Origin: Streptomyces sp. NBC_00271
GTDB taxonomy: Bacteria; Actinomycetota; Actinomycetes; Streptomycetales; Streptomycetaceae
Direction of reading: 5' to 3'
Length of the DNA: 64,000 nucleotides
NCBI RefSeq assembly: GCF_036178845.1
Contig: NZ_CP108070.1
Location: 2,170,001 to 2,234,000, forward strand
Shown here piece by piece: positions 7,589 to 16,928 of the stretch. The notes below the pieces were generated by a model. The model did no database searches and had not been told where the DNA came from. It saw only the letters and a program-made list of their open reading frames with translations. A program made the position numbers and the translations under genes. Position 1 is the stretch's first letter. Each line of letters opens with the position of its first letter.

Positions 7589-9676
7589 TCAGCCCTTCCG
7601 CTGCGGCGCGGTGACCGTGAGCGTGCGGATGTCGCGGCTGGTGGCGGAGGCGTCCGGCGCGACGAGCACCGTCCTCGGTCCGCCCGGGCGGTGTACGACG
7701 ACACTGGGGAAGGCCGGTTCGGCCAGGGCGAGTTGCCCGGTGCCGGCGGCTTGCGGGTACATGCCGAGGCTCGCCCACACGGCCCAGGAGGACATGGCGC
7801 CGAGGTCGTCGTTGCCGACGAGGCCGTCGGGGCGGTCGCTGAACAGGGTGGCCAGGGCGCGGCGGACGGTGTCGCGGGCGCGGTCGGGGCGGCCGGCGAA
7901 GTCGTACGCCCAGGGGGTGTCGAACGACGGCTCGTTGCCGAGGTAGGCGTAGGGCTGGGTGCCCCCCGCGTTGAGCTGGGTGAAGAAGGTGTCGAGGCGG
8001 GCGGTGACGGCGGCGTTCCCGCCCATCAGGGTGAAGAGGCCGGGCAGGTCGTGCGGGACCATCCAGGTGTACTGGGCGGCGTTGCCCTCGACGTACTCGT
8101 TCTTCTGCGCGGGGGTGAAGGCCGGCCAGGTGCCGTCGGCCGCGCGCGGCTGGAGGTAGCCGGTGGCGGGGTTGAAGAGGTTGCGCCAGTTCCTGGAGGC
8201 CTTCAGCAGGGTGTCGTGGGCGGCGGTGTCGCCCAGGCGGTGGGCGAGCTGGGCCAACGCGTAGTCGGAAACGGCGTATTCGAGAGTGGTGGCCGCCGAG
8301 CCCCACACTCCCTTGGTGCCGGCGGGGATGTAGCCGAGGGCGTCGTACTGCGTGTGTCCGGGCCGCTGGCGCTCGTCGTCGCGGCCCGCCATGGCGGCAC
8401 GCAGCAGGCCGCGGGCGTCGAAGTCGGTGGCGCCGAAGGCGTACACGGCGGAGGCGATGACGGGCAGCGGGTCGCCGACCATGACGCCGGTGCCGCCGTT
8501 GGCGACGGTCCAGCGGTCGAAGTAGCCCGCCTGGAGGCCCTGGTTGAGGACGGACTGCGCGATGTCGGAGGCTTCGTGCGGGGCCAGCAGGGCGAGCAGC
8601 TGGACCTGGGAGCGGTAGACGTCCCAGCCGGAGAAGTTCGCGTACTGGACGTGTCCGGCGGGGGTGGTGTGGATGCGGCCGTCCATACCGGGGTAGCGGC
8701 CGTCGGCGTCGCTGAAGGCGCTGGGGTGCAGGAGCGAGTGGTACAGGGCGGTGTAGAAGACCCGGCGCTGGGTGTCGGTGCCACCGCCGACACGGATGCG
8801 GCCGAGCCAGTCGTTCCACTGGGCACGGGCGGCCCGCCGGATCTGGTCGTACGGGTTCGTGTGCTGCTCGGCGGCGATGTTGCCGCGGGCGCCGTCGACG
8901 CTGACGAAGGAGACGCCGACGCGGACGGTCACCGTGCGTACGTCGGGGCCGAAGGAGACCTGCGCGGCGCCCGTTTTGCCGTCGGGGTGGACGACATGGG
9001 CGAAGGGGTGGTCGAACACGGCGTGGAAGTAGAGCCGGTAGCGGTTGGCGGACTTGCAGAAGCCGCCGCTGTCGGTGAACCCGGACAGGGTGTCGGTGCC
9101 GATGTCGACCGTTCCGGTCGCCGCGTTGAACGCCTTGCCCGCGTCGACGCTCAGCGCGGCGGGGCGGTCGTCGGTGGCCGGGTAGGTGAAGCGGGCGATG
9201 CCGGAGCGCCGGGTGGCGGTGAGTTCGCTGCGGATGCCGTTGTCGAAGGTGACCCGGTAGTTGCCGGGTGTCGCCTGCTCGTTGGCGTGCGAGAAGGTCG
9301 CCTGCCCGCTGGTGTCGCCGGCGAGCATCGGCATGAAGGGCACGTTGCCGTAGTCCCTGCAGCCGGCCCCGGAGATGTGGGTGAGGCTGAACCCTCTGAT
9401 CCGGTTGTCCCCGTACGCGTACCCGCCGTGCTGGTAGGTCACCGTGTCCGGGCTCCACTGCACCCCGCCGAGGGGTGCGGTCGCGCCGGGGAAGGTGTTT
9501 CCGGCACCGCCGCCATGGCCGAAATCGGCCCCTCCGGGCGCGGTACCGACGAAGGGGTTCACGTACTGGGCCGGGTCGGCCACCGTGTCGTCCGCGGCGG
9601 CGGGTGCGGCCTGGGCGGACGACACGACGAGCACGGCGGCGCCGGCCAGCGCGGCCCGGCGGAAGGGGAATCGCAA
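7589..9676 (-). CDS. Secreted GH92 family alpha-mannosidase
   Basis: A 695-residue exo-alpha-mannosidase-like glycoside hydrolase. A signal peptide is visible at the start (RFPFRRAALAGAAVLVV, then an Ala-rich cleavage region AQAAPAAA). The GH92 N-domain begins at YVNPFVGTAPGG, and the catalytic-domain signature GNDDLGAMSSW near residue 625 holds a conserved Asp. The family cleaves terminal mannose from N-glycan or mannan side chains using calcium. I chose the TTG at 9676 because GGAGAG lies 6 nt before it and it starts directly at the signal peptide; the frame itself opens further upstream. No carbohydrate-binding module is attached. It is convergent with deoR. Confidence 0.88.
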   Translation of the reverse strand: MRFPFRRAALAGAAVLVVSSAQAAPAAADDTVADPAQYVNPFVGTAPGGADFGHGGGAGNTFPGATAPLGGVQWSPDTVTYQHGGYAYGDNRIRGFSLTHISGAGCRDYGNVPFMPMLAGDTSGQATFSHANEQATPGNYRVTFDNGIRSELTATRRSGIARFTYPATDDRPAALSVDAGKAFNAATGTVDIGTDTLSGFTDSGGFCKSANRYRLYFHAVFDHPFAHVVHPDGKTGAAQVSFGPDVRTVTVRVGVSFVSVDGARGNIAAEQHTNPYDQIRRAARAQWNDWLGRIRVGGGTDTQRRVFYTALYHSLLHPSAFSDADGRYPGMDGRIHTTPAGHVQYANFSGWDVYRSQVQLLALLAPHEASDIAQSVLNQGLQAGYFDRWTVANGGTGVMVGDPLPVIASAVYAFGATDFDARGLLRAAMAGRDDERQRPGHTQYDALGYIPAGTKGVWGSAATTLEYAVSDYALAQLAHRLGDTAAHDTLLKASRNWRNLFNPATGYLQPRAADGTWPAFTPAQKNEYVEGNAAQYTWMVPHDLPGLFTLMGGNAAVTARLDTFFTQLNAGGTQPYAYLGNEPSFDTPWAYDFAGRPDRARDTVRRALATLFSDRPDGLVGNDDLGAMSSWAVWASLGMYPQAAGTGQLALAEPAFPSVVVHRPGGPRTVLVAPDASATSRDIRTLTVTAPQRKG

Positions 9677-9961
9677 GTGGGTCTCTCCGGGCTGTGGCGG
9701 CAGGGGCGACAGAGTGTGAGGGCGACAGTCTCCCGGGGGATGTCGTCGCCTCCGCGCCGCCATGCCCGGAGATCACCCGCACGGCGGAGCGCCCGCCCTC
9801 ACCCGACCGGCTCGTGCGACGCGGCGGGCTCCACCTGCGCACCCTCCACAACCGGCCACCCTGCGGTGCCCGAACGCACACGCCAACTGGCTAGACTACG
9901 CACCCTCGTGCATGTGATCCGGTCACGTCCGATCACAGCCGTTCCCGAAGGGTTTCGACGC
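9677..9961. other. Divergent intergenic region, GH92 / OpuB transporter
   Basis: These 285 bp separate the mannosidase and transporter operons. TAGACT at 9892-9897 is a reasonable -10 for the transporter; no good -35 was found. An in-frame GTG at 9908 would add 18 residues to the ATPase. No repeats or terminators were recognised. Confidence 0.4.
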
Positions 9962-11098
9962 TTGATAGCCATCGAAGATGTCAGCAAGCGATATGCCGAC
10001 GGCACGGTGGCCGTCGATCGCCTGTCCCTCCAGATACCGAACCACTCGATCACCGTGCTCGTCGGGCCTTCGGGGTGCGGCAAGACCACCACACTGCGGA
10101 TGATCAACCGCATGATCGAGCCCAGCAGCGGCACGATCCGCGTCAACGGCGAGGACATCCTCCGCAAGCCGGTCAACGCCCTGCGCCAGTCCATGGGTTA
10201 CGTCATCCAGAACGCGGGGCTCTTCCAGCACCGCACGATCCTCGACAACATCGCCACGGTGCCGCGGCTGCTCGGCTGGTCCAAGCAGCGCGCCCGCGCC
10301 CGCGCGGCGGAACTGATGGAACGGGTGGGCCTGGACCCGGCCATGGCCCGCCGCTACCCCTACCAGCTCTCCGGCGGCCAGCAGCAGCGCGTCGGTGTCG
10401 CCCGCGCGCTCGCCGCCGACCCGCCGATCCTGCTGATGGACGAGCCGTTCTCCGCCGTCGACCCGGTCGTCCGCCGTGGTCTGCAGGAGGAGTTGCTGCG
10501 CATCCAGGGCGAGCTGGGCAAGGCCATCGTGTTCGTCACCCACGACATGGACGAGGCCATCACGATCGGTGATCGCGTCGCCGTACTGCGCACCGGTGGC
10601 AAGCTCGCCCAGTTCGCCGCCCCCGACGAGCTGCTGTCGGCGCCCGCCGACGCGTTCGTGGAGGAGTTCCTCGGCGGCGACCGGGGCATCCGCGGGCTGT
10701 CGTTCCTGTCCACCCGCGACCTCGCACTCGACCGCTCCCGGGTCTTCCCGGTCGGCAGCGACTGGCAGCAGCTCGCCGGGGAGTCGGCGGGCGCGGGGCC
10801 GGTCCTGGTCACCGACGCGGACGGAAAGCCGCTGGGCTGGGCCGACCTGACGGTGTGGGCCGGTGACGTCCAGGCACTGGAGCCGCACGGGCAGGCCTTC
10901 GAGGTCGGCAAGGACTCGCTGCGGGTCGCGCTGGACCGGGCGGTGCTCTCGCCCACCGGTCAGGCGGTCGCCGTGGACGGGACGGGACGCGTGCTGGGGC
11001 TCGCCGGGCAGGAGACGGTCGCCGCGGCGATCCGCGCGGCCAGGCAGCGCCGCGCCGCGGACTCCGAAGGCGTCTCCACGGTGAAGGCCGCACGATGA
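9962..11098 (+). CDS. Glycine betaine/choline-type ABC transporter, ATP-binding subunit
   Basis: A 378-residue OpuA/OpuB-class ATPase energising uptake of quaternary-ammonium osmolytes. Walker A is GPSGCGKTT (residue ~36), the signature is LSGGQQQR (~139), Walker B ends in LLMDEP (~160), and the H-loop is FVTHD (~193). A C-terminal ~120-residue extension after FLGGDRGIRGL replaces the usual regulatory CBS tail. The very long upstream open frame is a shadow of the GH92 gene. TTG at 9962 is preferred (GAAGGG 9 nt upstream, start LIAIEDVSKRY), with GTG 9908 as alternative. Its stop overlaps the permease ATG. Confidence 0.87.
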   Translation: MIAIEDVSKRYADGTVAVDRLSLQIPNHSITVLVGPSGCGKTTTLRMINRMIEPSSGTIRVNGEDILRKPVNALRQSMGYVIQNAGLFQHRTILDNIATVPRLLGWSKQRARARAAELMERVGLDPAMARRYPYQLSGGQQQRVGVARALAADPPILLMDEPFSAVDPVVRRGLQEELLRIQGELGKAIVFVTHDMDEAITIGDRVAVLRTGGKLAQFAAPDELLSAPADAFVEEFLGGDRGIRGLSFLSTRDLALDRSRVFPVGSDWQQLAGESAGAGPVLVTDADGKPLGWADLTVWAGDVQALEPHGQAFEVGKDSLRVALDRAVLSPTGQAVAVDGTGRVLGLAGQETVAAAIRAARQRRAADSEGVSTVKAAR

Positions 11099-11802
11099 AC
11101 GGCTTCTTCGACATCCCGAGCGACCTCCAGAGCAGCTATCTCGGCCTGATCTCCACCCACATGCAGGAGGCGCTGGTCCCGGTTCTCGTCGGCCTCCTGC
11201 TGGCACTGCCGATCGGCCTGTTGTGCGTCCGCGTCAACTGGATCTATCCGCCGGTCCTCTGGATCACCACGGTGCTGTACGCGATCCCTTCGATCGCCTT
11301 CTTCGTGGTGCTCATCGACTACACCGGCCTGAGCAAGACCACCGTGATGATCCCGCTGACCCTCTACAGTCTCGTGGTTCTCGTCCCGGCGGTCGTCGAC
11401 GGCGTCCGCTCGGTCCCCGAGGAGACGAACGCCGCCGCCGCGGCGATGGGCATCGGTTCGCTGCGACGCTACCTCCAGGTCCAACTGCCCATCGCCGTAC
11501 CCGCGATCATGGCCGGACTGCGCGTGGCGACGGCCTCCAGCATCAGTCTGGTCAGCGTCGGCTCGCTGATCGGCAACCAGGGGGCGCTCGGCAACCTGCT
11601 CACCACCGCGATGCTCTACCACCGCCCTCTCCTCGCCGTGAACTCGGTGGTCACCACCGCCGTTCTCGCGGTGCTGGTCGACGCCGTGCTCGTCCTGCTG
11701 CGCCGCGTGCTCACCCCCTGGCAGCCGGCCTCCGGCCGCAAGGCCGCACGCCGTACGTCCACGATCGCGGGCGCCGCCCGCACTCCGGAGAGCGTCTCGT
11801 GA
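11095..11802 (+). CDS. Glycine betaine/choline-type ABC transporter permease (first)
   Basis: A 235-residue inner-membrane permease of the OpuBB/ProW type with about five or six hydrophobic segments. The coupling-helix region reads EETNAAAAAMGIGSLRRYLQ, the EAA-loop that contacts the ATPase. ATGA overlap with the ATPase gene and GTGA overlap with the second permease indicate a tightly coupled operon. The tail after residue ~210 is basic and Ala-rich, outside the membrane domain. Paired permeases in this class form a heterodimer. Confidence 0.88.
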   Translation: MNGFFDIPSDLQSSYLGLISTHMQEALVPVLVGLLLALPIGLLCVRVNWIYPPVLWITTVLYAIPSIAFFVVLIDYTGLSKTTVMIPLTLYSLVVLVPAVVDGVRSVPEETNAAAAAMGIGSLRRYLQVQLPIAVPAIMAGLRVATASSISLVSVGSLIGNQGALGNLLTTAMLYHRPLLAVNSVVTTAVLAVLVDAVLVLLRRVLTPWQPASGRKAARRTSTIAGAARTPESVS

Positions 11803-12473
11803 ACGTACTCAACTTCATTCAGTCCTTCTTCTCCGACGGCTCCCACTGGCACGGGTACGACGGGATCCCGCAGCGCGTGTGGGAACACCTCCAGTACACC
11901 GCCGGGGCGCTCGCGATCGCCGCGGCCGTCGGCCTGCCCATCGGCCTGGTCACCGGGCACACCGGGCGTGGCGGCAACGCGCTGGCCTTCGTGTCGGCGG
12001 GTGCCCGGGCGCTGCCCACCTTCGGTCTGCTGGTGCTGATGTTCGTCTGGCTGGGCCTCGGCATCGTGCCCGTGATGATCCCGCTCGTGGTGCTGGCGGT
12101 CCCGCCGATCCTCATCACCACCTACGAGGCGATCCGCACCCTGGATCCCTCCCCCGTCGACGCCGCCCGCGGCATGGGCATGCCGGAGGGGAAGGTCCTG
12201 TTCCAGGTCGAGGTGCCGGCGGCGCTGCCGCTGATCCTCAGCGGTCTGCGTTCGGCGGCGATCCAGATCGTGTCCACGGCGACCATCGCGGCCTATGTGA
12301 GCCTCGGCGGGGTCGGCCGTTACATCCTGGACGGCCTCTACCAGCGCAACTACGAGAAGGTGGTGGGCGGCGCGGCCCTCACCGCGATCCTGGCACTGCT
12401 CGTGCTGGTGCTGTTCTGGGCCATTGCCCGGGTGGCGGTGTCCCCGGGGGTGCGCAGGCGCCGTACGGCCTGA
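11799..12473 (+). CDS. Glycine betaine/choline-type ABC transporter permease (second)
   Basis: A 224-residue permease homologous to the first. Its EAA-loop is DPSPVDAARGMGMPEGKVLF at about residue 118. The frame is open from 11223, but the GTG at 11799 overlaps the upstream stop (GTGA) and yields the expected N-terminus NVLNFIQSFFSDG. A strong hairpin follows 11 bp after the stop. The matching substrate-binding lipoprotein is not adjacent: it lies about 4.8 kb downstream, beyond an oppositely oriented conservon. Confidence 0.87.
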   Translation: MNVLNFIQSFFSDGSHWHGYDGIPQRVWEHLQYTAGALAIAAAVGLPIGLVTGHTGRGGNALAFVSAGARALPTFGLLVLMFVWLGLGIVPVMIPLVVLAVPPILITTYEAIRTLDPSPVDAARGMGMPEGKVLFQVEVPAALPLILSGLRSAAIQIVSTATIAAYVSLGGVGRYILDGLYQRNYEKVVGGAALTAILALLVLVLFWAIARVAVSPGVRRRRTA

Positions 12474-12483
12474 GGAAAAGAGA

Positions 12484-12521
12484 AAGAGGGGGGACGAGCC
12501 ACAAGGGCCGTCCCCCCTCTT
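12484..12521. terminator. Bidirectional terminator between transporter and conservon
   Basis: A perfect 12-bp stem, AAGAGGGGGGAC pairing with GTCCCCCCTCTT, encloses a 14-nt loop. It sits in the 55-bp gap between two converging operons and has A/T-rich flanks on both sides, so it can serve both. Confidence 0.85.
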
Positions 12522-12528
12522 CCTTCGT

Positions 12529-13140
12529 TCACTGCTGCGCGGTCGCCAGGGCGTGTTCGAGGACGACGAGGAGCGCGTCCCGTACGGACCCGCGCTCGCG
12601 GGCGTCGAACACGGTGAGCGGCACGTGGTCGCCGACGTCGAGGGCCCACCGTACGTCGTTCAGATCGTGTTCGACCTTGCCGTCGAAGGCGTTGACGGCC
12701 ACGGCGAACGGGATATCGCGGTGCTCGAAGTAGTCGACGGCCGCGTAGCAGTCGTCGAGCCGGCGGGTGTCGACGATGACGAGCCCGCCGAGGGCGCCCT
12801 CGACCAGGTCGTCCCACATGAACCCGAAGCGCTCCTGGCCGGGGGTGCCGAACAGATAGAGCTTCAGGGTCGGGTCGAGCGTGACACAGCCGAAGTCCAT
12901 GGCGACGGTGGTCGTCATCTTCTCCGGGGTGTGGGAGAGGTCGTCGATGCCCGCGGCGACCGAGGTGATGGACGCCTCGGTGGTGAGCGGCTCGATTTCG
13001 GAGATGGCACCCACGGTGGTGGTCTTGCCCACGCCGAAACCGCCCGCGATCACCATCTTCACCGGCATCGGCGGCCGGGGACCCTCGGTGTCAGCGCTCA
13101 CGGATCGCGCCCCGGGAGTCGGGGATAGCTCGGAGACCAT
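12529..13140 (-). CDS. Conservon GTP/ATP-binding protein (CvnD type)
   Basis: A 203-residue small Ras-like GTPase of the conservon family. The P-loop GGFGVGKTT is at residue ~33, the G3 region reads FGTPGQERF at ~95, and a degenerate NKxD region appears as VNAFDGK at ~149. It is thought to work with the roadblock protein and the sensor kinase in a membrane-associated signalling complex. The start lies 50 bp inside the upstream DUF742 gene, typical of conservons. It is the last gene of this four-gene set. Confidence 0.9.
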   Translation of the reverse strand: MVSELSPTPGARSVSADTEGPRPPMPVKMVIAGGFGVGKTTTVGAISEIEPLTTEASITSVAAGIDDLSHTPEKMTTTVAMDFGCVTLDPTLKLYLFGTPGQERFGFMWDDLVEGALGGLVIVDTRRLDDCYAAVDYFEHRDIPFAVAVNAFDGKVEHDLNDVRWALDVGDHVPLTVFDARERGSVRDALLVVLEHALATAQQ

Positions 13141-13522
13141 CGATAACCCTTCGCAATACGGTGGCGTCGCGGGCGGATTCGGCCTGCGGTGCGTACAAGG
13201 CCAGTTGACCGTCGGCGCGCAGATCGTCGGCGAGCACTCTGATCACATTCAAATGCATCCGCAGTTTCGCCGCGATCTCCGCCAGCGACTGCGGCTGACG
13301 GCAGACCGTGATGATGTCGCGGTGCTGGTCGAAGACGAACGCGTCCAGCGTGGCCAGACCGAGATCCGTCGCGACGACCTGCGTCTCGATCGGAATCGTC
13401 GGCACCAGACTGTCACCGCCGGCGATCCGCCCCGCGGTCAGCAGGAATGGCCTGACGATCGACGGGGGGTGCTCCGCTCCCCATGCGTCGTCGTCGGCGG
13501 CTGATGGCTCGCCGGCCGTCAT
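13091..13522 (-). CDS. Conservon DUF742 protein (CvnC type)
   Basis: A 143-residue DUF742 protein with a winged-helix-like core. Family features are IVRPFLLTAGRI at residue ~21, LDAFVFDQHRDIITVCRQPQSL and MHLNVIRVLADDL in the middle, and a C-terminal LRRVIDGLRAIPDS. The family appears in conservons between the roadblock and GTPase genes and is presumed to be an adaptor; its biochemistry is poorly defined. The ATG at 13522 is chosen because it begins the conserved part and follows a GGTGAGGACGAG-type ribosome-binding site. The frame is open upstream, in shadow of cvnB. Confidence 0.88.
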   Translation of the reverse strand: MTAGEPSAADDDAWGAEHPPSIVRPFLLTAGRIAGGDSLVPTIPIETQVVATDLGLATLDAFVFDQHRDIITVCRQPQSLAEIAAKLRMHLNVIRVLADDLRADGQLALYAPQAESARDATVLRRVIDGLRAIPDSRGAIRER

Positions 13523-13581
13523 CTCGTCCTCACCCTTCACCTCGCGGGTCGTCCCGGCCTTCGTGACGCCCCCGCCGACCG

Positions 13582-14061
13582 TCAACCGGTCGGCGCGATC
13601 CCCACGGTGTTCTTGAGCTCCATGACCAGTTGCGGGCTCAGAGCGGCACCGGCGCGGTTGGCGAAGAGGGTCATCTCGTACGCGATGTTCCCGAGCTTCG
13701 CCTCCTTGGAGGCGACCACGCCGAGCACCGCGCCCGCGCCGAGCGCGGACACCAGGACGTGCCCTTCCTCCAGGTCGATGATGACCTTGTTGAGCCCGCC
13801 GAGGCCGTAGTTGCCGGACGCGCCCATGGCGAGGCTGGTGATCCCGGAGACGATGGCCGCGAGCCGCTCCGAGTCCGCCTTGCCGCGCAGTTGGGACACC
13901 GCGATCAACAGACCGTCGGAGGACACCCCGATGACGTCGACGACGCCGGCGGTCTCGGTGGCGAAACGATTGAGCAGCCAATTGAAGTCGGCAGCGGCGG
14001 CCTTCACGTCCGTCGCCTGTTCCACGGCCGCGGACTCCGGTTCACCTGTCCACATGGTCAC
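13582..14061 (-). CDS. Conservon roadblock/LC7 protein (CvnB type)
   Basis: A roadblock/LC7-fold protein, 159 residues from GTG or 157 from the ATG at 14055. The core is FNWLLNRFATETAGVVDVIG, SSDGLLIAVSQ and IVSGITSLAMGAS. Roadblock proteins regulate small GTPases, here presumably CvnD. The GTG at 14061 overlaps the stop of the sensor gene by 4 bp; the ATG two codons later is an alternative start. GGAAGG lies 10-12 nt upstream. Confidence 0.9.
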   Translation of the reverse strand: MTMWTGEPESAAVEQATDVKAAAADFNWLLNRFATETAGVVDVIGVSSDGLLIAVSQLRGKADSERLAAIVSGITSLAMGASGNYGLGGLNKVIIDLEEGHVLVSALGAGAVLGVVASKEAKLGNIAYEMTLFANRAGAALSPQLVMELKNTVGIAPTG

Positions 14062-16928
14062 TTGCTCATGCCTTCCGGGAATGAGGGTCTGTTGTTCTCT
14101 GTGCTGGAATCGCCAGAGGTGTCGGGACGGCCCCCTGAATGGGCCGACCCGAAGTCGGTACCGCGGGCCTCTGTCGCGCTCTCGCGCTCGGCTCGCAGCA
14201 CGGCTTCCTCGAACTCGTCGATCTCGGATCGTGCCGCTTCCGCGTCAGCGGTCTGCCAGGCGGGCGGCCGTGGGTTGGTGACGGTCTGTTTGGGCAGCCG
14301 GGTCGAGGCGGTGGTGGCCTGCAGGGTCGCGCCGCGCACGCGCCGCCTGAGCGGGCTGGGGCCGCCCTCGCCCGGTCGCGCCGGGGCGCTGCCGGGTGCC
14401 GCCGGGGCCGTACCGGAACCGCGCGCGGTGCTCGCGCCGCGGGGCGGCAGACCGAGCCCGCTGCTCGTACCGGTGTTCGGGCCGCGCGGCGGCTGCCCCG
14501 TCGCACTCCCCGGGCCGGTGCTCGCGCCGCGTGACCGCTGCACGAGCCCGCTGTCCATGCCGCTGCCCGCGGCGCGTGACGGCCGGCCCTGTCCGCTCTC
14601 CATGCCGGCGCCGGTACCCCGCTGGTGGCCCGGGCCGCCGACCGCGTCCTGAGGCATGCCGCGTCCCGCTGTCTCGCGCTCCGCGGGCTGCGCCGCCCCC
14701 GGAGTCGTGGCGCCCCGTGTGCCGCCCGGCCGGGGCCGGGATGCGCCGGGGCCGCCGTAGCCGCCGTCGCCCGTCGGTTCCTGACGGCCCGTGTGGCCGT
14801 CCGCTCCCCGGCTGCGCGCGGGGATCCTGCGCGGCAGGGACGAGGGGCCGGGTTCCGGGTCGACCGCCGCGGAGCGCGGTTCGGTCCCGCCGGGGCGGCG
14901 TGGCGGCGGCAGGATGTGCGGGGCCCTGGTCGCGGCCCCCGTGGGGTCGGCGAGCAGCAGATGGGAGCCGGGCACCGCGACGGTGACGGTGACGCCGCCG
15001 CCCGGGGTGCGGGTCAGGACGACCTCGATGCCCCAGCGCCGGGACAGACCGCCGACCACGAAGAGGCCCAGGACCTCGGTCGGGGCCAGGTCGAGCCGTT
15101 CGCGGCGGATCAGGCGGGCGTTCTCCTCCTCCAGCCGCTCGGCGCTCATCCCGAGCCCGTGGTCGATGATCTCGATCAGGGCGCCGCCGCCTGCGCCGTG
15201 CCGGGGCCGCAGGACGACCTCGACACTGCTGGACGCCGGGGAGAACGTCACCGCGTTCTCCAGCAGTTCGGCGAGCATCAGCGTGAGGTCGCCGACGATG
15301 TCGGGGGCGACGGTGACATCGCCCTCGGCGTGCGGGGTGACCCGCTGATAGCCCTCGATCTGGCCGAGCGCGGCGCGGACGATGTTGCTCAGTCGCATGG
15401 GCCCGGTATTCAGGCCCGTCTCGCGGATGCCGGCGAGCAGCATCAGGCTGTCGGCGTTGCGTTGGAGGCGTACCGCGATGTGGTCGATGCGGTAGAGCCG
15501 GTCCAGTACCTCCGGGTCGGTCTCGCCGCGCTCCACCGAGTCGATCAGCGCGAGCTGACGAGCGGTCAGGTTACTGACGCGGTGGCCGACGTTGCCGAAC
15601 ATCTCGGCGATGTTGCGGCGGCTGATGACCTGGCGCTCCAGCAGGGCGGTCGCGGTGACCTGCACCTGGTTGAAGGCTTCGGCGAGTTCGCCGAGTTCGT
15701 CGCGGACCGGCACGGGCACGGCCTCGAGGCGCGGCGGGCTCGCGTCGTCGGCGTCGTCGTCGGCGACCCGGGCGAGCTCGGTCTCGGCCGCGTCGGCCAC
15801 GTGCTGGGCCGCCTCGGTGAGGCTCCGCACGGTCCGCACCACGGAGCGGCGGACCAGAACGGAGAACAGGATCCAGGCCGCGAAGGCGGCGAGGTTGGCG
15901 GACACCAGCCACAGCACCTGCCACCAGGCGTCGCTGGACGCCTTCTGGGTGTCGGCGGCGATCTGCTGGATGAGCGACTCGGTGATCTTCAGCCGGTTCT
16001 CCGCCTGACGCTGGTACGTCGGGTCGGCGGCCAGGGCGTCGTCGAGCGCGGCGCGCAGCTGCGAGGCGTTCTCCGCGACCAGACCGCTGGGGTCGACCTG
16101 CAGCGCGGCGTAGTGCTGGGCGACGACGCTCTGGTACGGGCTGTGCTCGATCGCGGCGAGTTCGGCGCCCTGTTCCTGGCTGGCGAACCGGGTGAACCGC
16201 TCGGCCTGGTACGTGTACTGCTCGTAGTCGCCGACGGCTCCGGTGTACTCGATGAGCGCGTTGGGGTCACGGGTCCGGGCCGCGAACACACTGGTCTCGA
16301 AGGAGGCGTGGGCGGTGTCGGCGCGCAGCAGCGCGTCCAGCAGATTGCCCGCGGACTCCGAGGACTCGCCGCCCGACTGACCGAGCCCGAGGCCGTTGAT
16401 GAGGCCCTCGATGACCGATCCGTACGCCGGGTCGATGTTGTCGGCGGGGATCGGACCCTCTTCGATGGTCTTGCGGAGGCTGTCGAGGCCCTCCAGCTCC
16501 TTGAGCGCCTGGGCCTCGGCGTCGGGCAGCCGGTCCCCGTAGGTGGACCGCACGGCCTCCGCCTGGGCGGTGACCTTCTGCTGCGCCTGGAGGAAGGCGG
16601 AGGTGCCCGGCGCCTTGTCACCGGAGCGGGCCGCCTCGTAGCGCAGGGAGACGAGGAGCGCCTGGCGGTGCTCGGTCTGCACGCCGTCGATGAGCTTGGT
16701 GACCTGCGCGCTGTCCCGCACGAGCTGGGCGGTGGAGGCGGCGGAACGGGCCGAGTCGATCTCGGCGTAGGTGATGTAGGCCATCATCGCCGAAACGACG
16801 GCGAGCGGGACAATCACCAGGACGTTGAGTTTCCTGCGGAAAGGCCAACGGTCGAGGAGGGAAGGCGTCCGGCCTATTCGGGGAGCCGTGGTCTGCGGCC
16901 CCCGGGCGGCTTTCCTGTGCGCGGGCAC
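14058..16928 (-). CDS. Conservon sensor histidine kinase-like protein (CvnA type)
   Basis: A 956-residue membrane sensor. In order: a basic N-terminus, TM1 (~33-55), an extracellular nitrate/nitrite-sensor-like helical domain (~60-310), TM2 (~338-362), HAMP (~363-430), a dimerisation segment with RIDHIAVRLQRNADSL (~500), and an HATPase domain with the N-box LAELLENAVTFSP and IEIIDHGLGMS. About 290 residues of Gly/Pro/Arg-rich, probably disordered tail follow. GTG 16928 is preferred over the adjacent TTG (16931) because AAGGAGG is 4 nt upstream. No partner response regulator is present, as usual for conservons, and the cytochrome P450 gene that often ends such sets is absent. Confidence 0.92.
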   Translation of the reverse strand: MPAHRKAARGPQTTAPRIGRTPSLLDRWPFRRKLNVLVIVPLAVVSAMMAYITYAEIDSARSAASTAQLVRDSAQVTKLIDGVQTEHRQALLVSLRYEAARSGDKAPGTSAFLQAQQKVTAQAEAVRSTYGDRLPDAEAQALKELEGLDSLRKTIEEGPIPADNIDPAYGSVIEGLINGLGLGQSGGESSESAGNLLDALLRADTAHASFETSVFAARTRDPNALIEYTGAVGDYEQYTYQAERFTRFASQEQGAELAAIEHSPYQSVVAQHYAALQVDPSGLVAENASQLRAALDDALAADPTYQRQAENRLKITESLIQQIAADTQKASSDAWWQVLWLVSANLAAFAAWILFSVLVRRSVVRTVRSLTEAAQHVADAAETELARVADDDADDASPPRLEAVPVPVRDELGELAEAFNQVQVTATALLERQVISRRNIAEMFGNVGHRVSNLTARQLALIDSVERGETDPEVLDRLYRIDHIAVRLQRNADSLMLLAGIRETGLNTGPMRLSNIVRAALGQIEGYQRVTPHAEGDVTVAPDIVGDLTLMLAELLENAVTFSPASSSVEVVLRPRHGAGGGALIEIIDHGLGMSAERLEEENARLIRRERLDLAPTEVLGLFVVGGLSRRWGIEVVLTRTPGGGVTVTVAVPGSHLLLADPTGAATRAPHILPPPRRPGGTEPRSAAVDPEPGPSSLPRRIPARSRGADGHTGRQEPTGDGGYGGPGASRPRPGGTRGATTPGAAQPAERETAGRGMPQDAVGGPGHQRGTGAGMESGQGRPSRAAGSGMDSGLVQRSRGASTGPGSATGQPPRGPNTGTSSGLGLPPRGASTARGSGTAPAAPGSAPARPGEGGPSPLRRRVRGATLQATTASTRLPKQTVTNPRPPAWQTADAEAARSEIDEFEEAVLRAERESATEARGTDFGSAHSGGRPDTSGDSSTENNRPSFPEGMSK

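Noticed and set aside
7591..11098. The OpuB ATPase as part of a 1,135-residue protein starting at 7691
   Set aside because: The first ~750 residues are antisense to GH92; ABC-ATPase homology starts at the TTG/GTG region near 9962.
14058..14940. Frameshift or assembly error at the Gly/Pro/Arg-rich end of CvnA
   Set aside because: Low-complexity tails are normal in these sensors, and the frame runs cleanly into the GTGA overlap with the roadblock gene.
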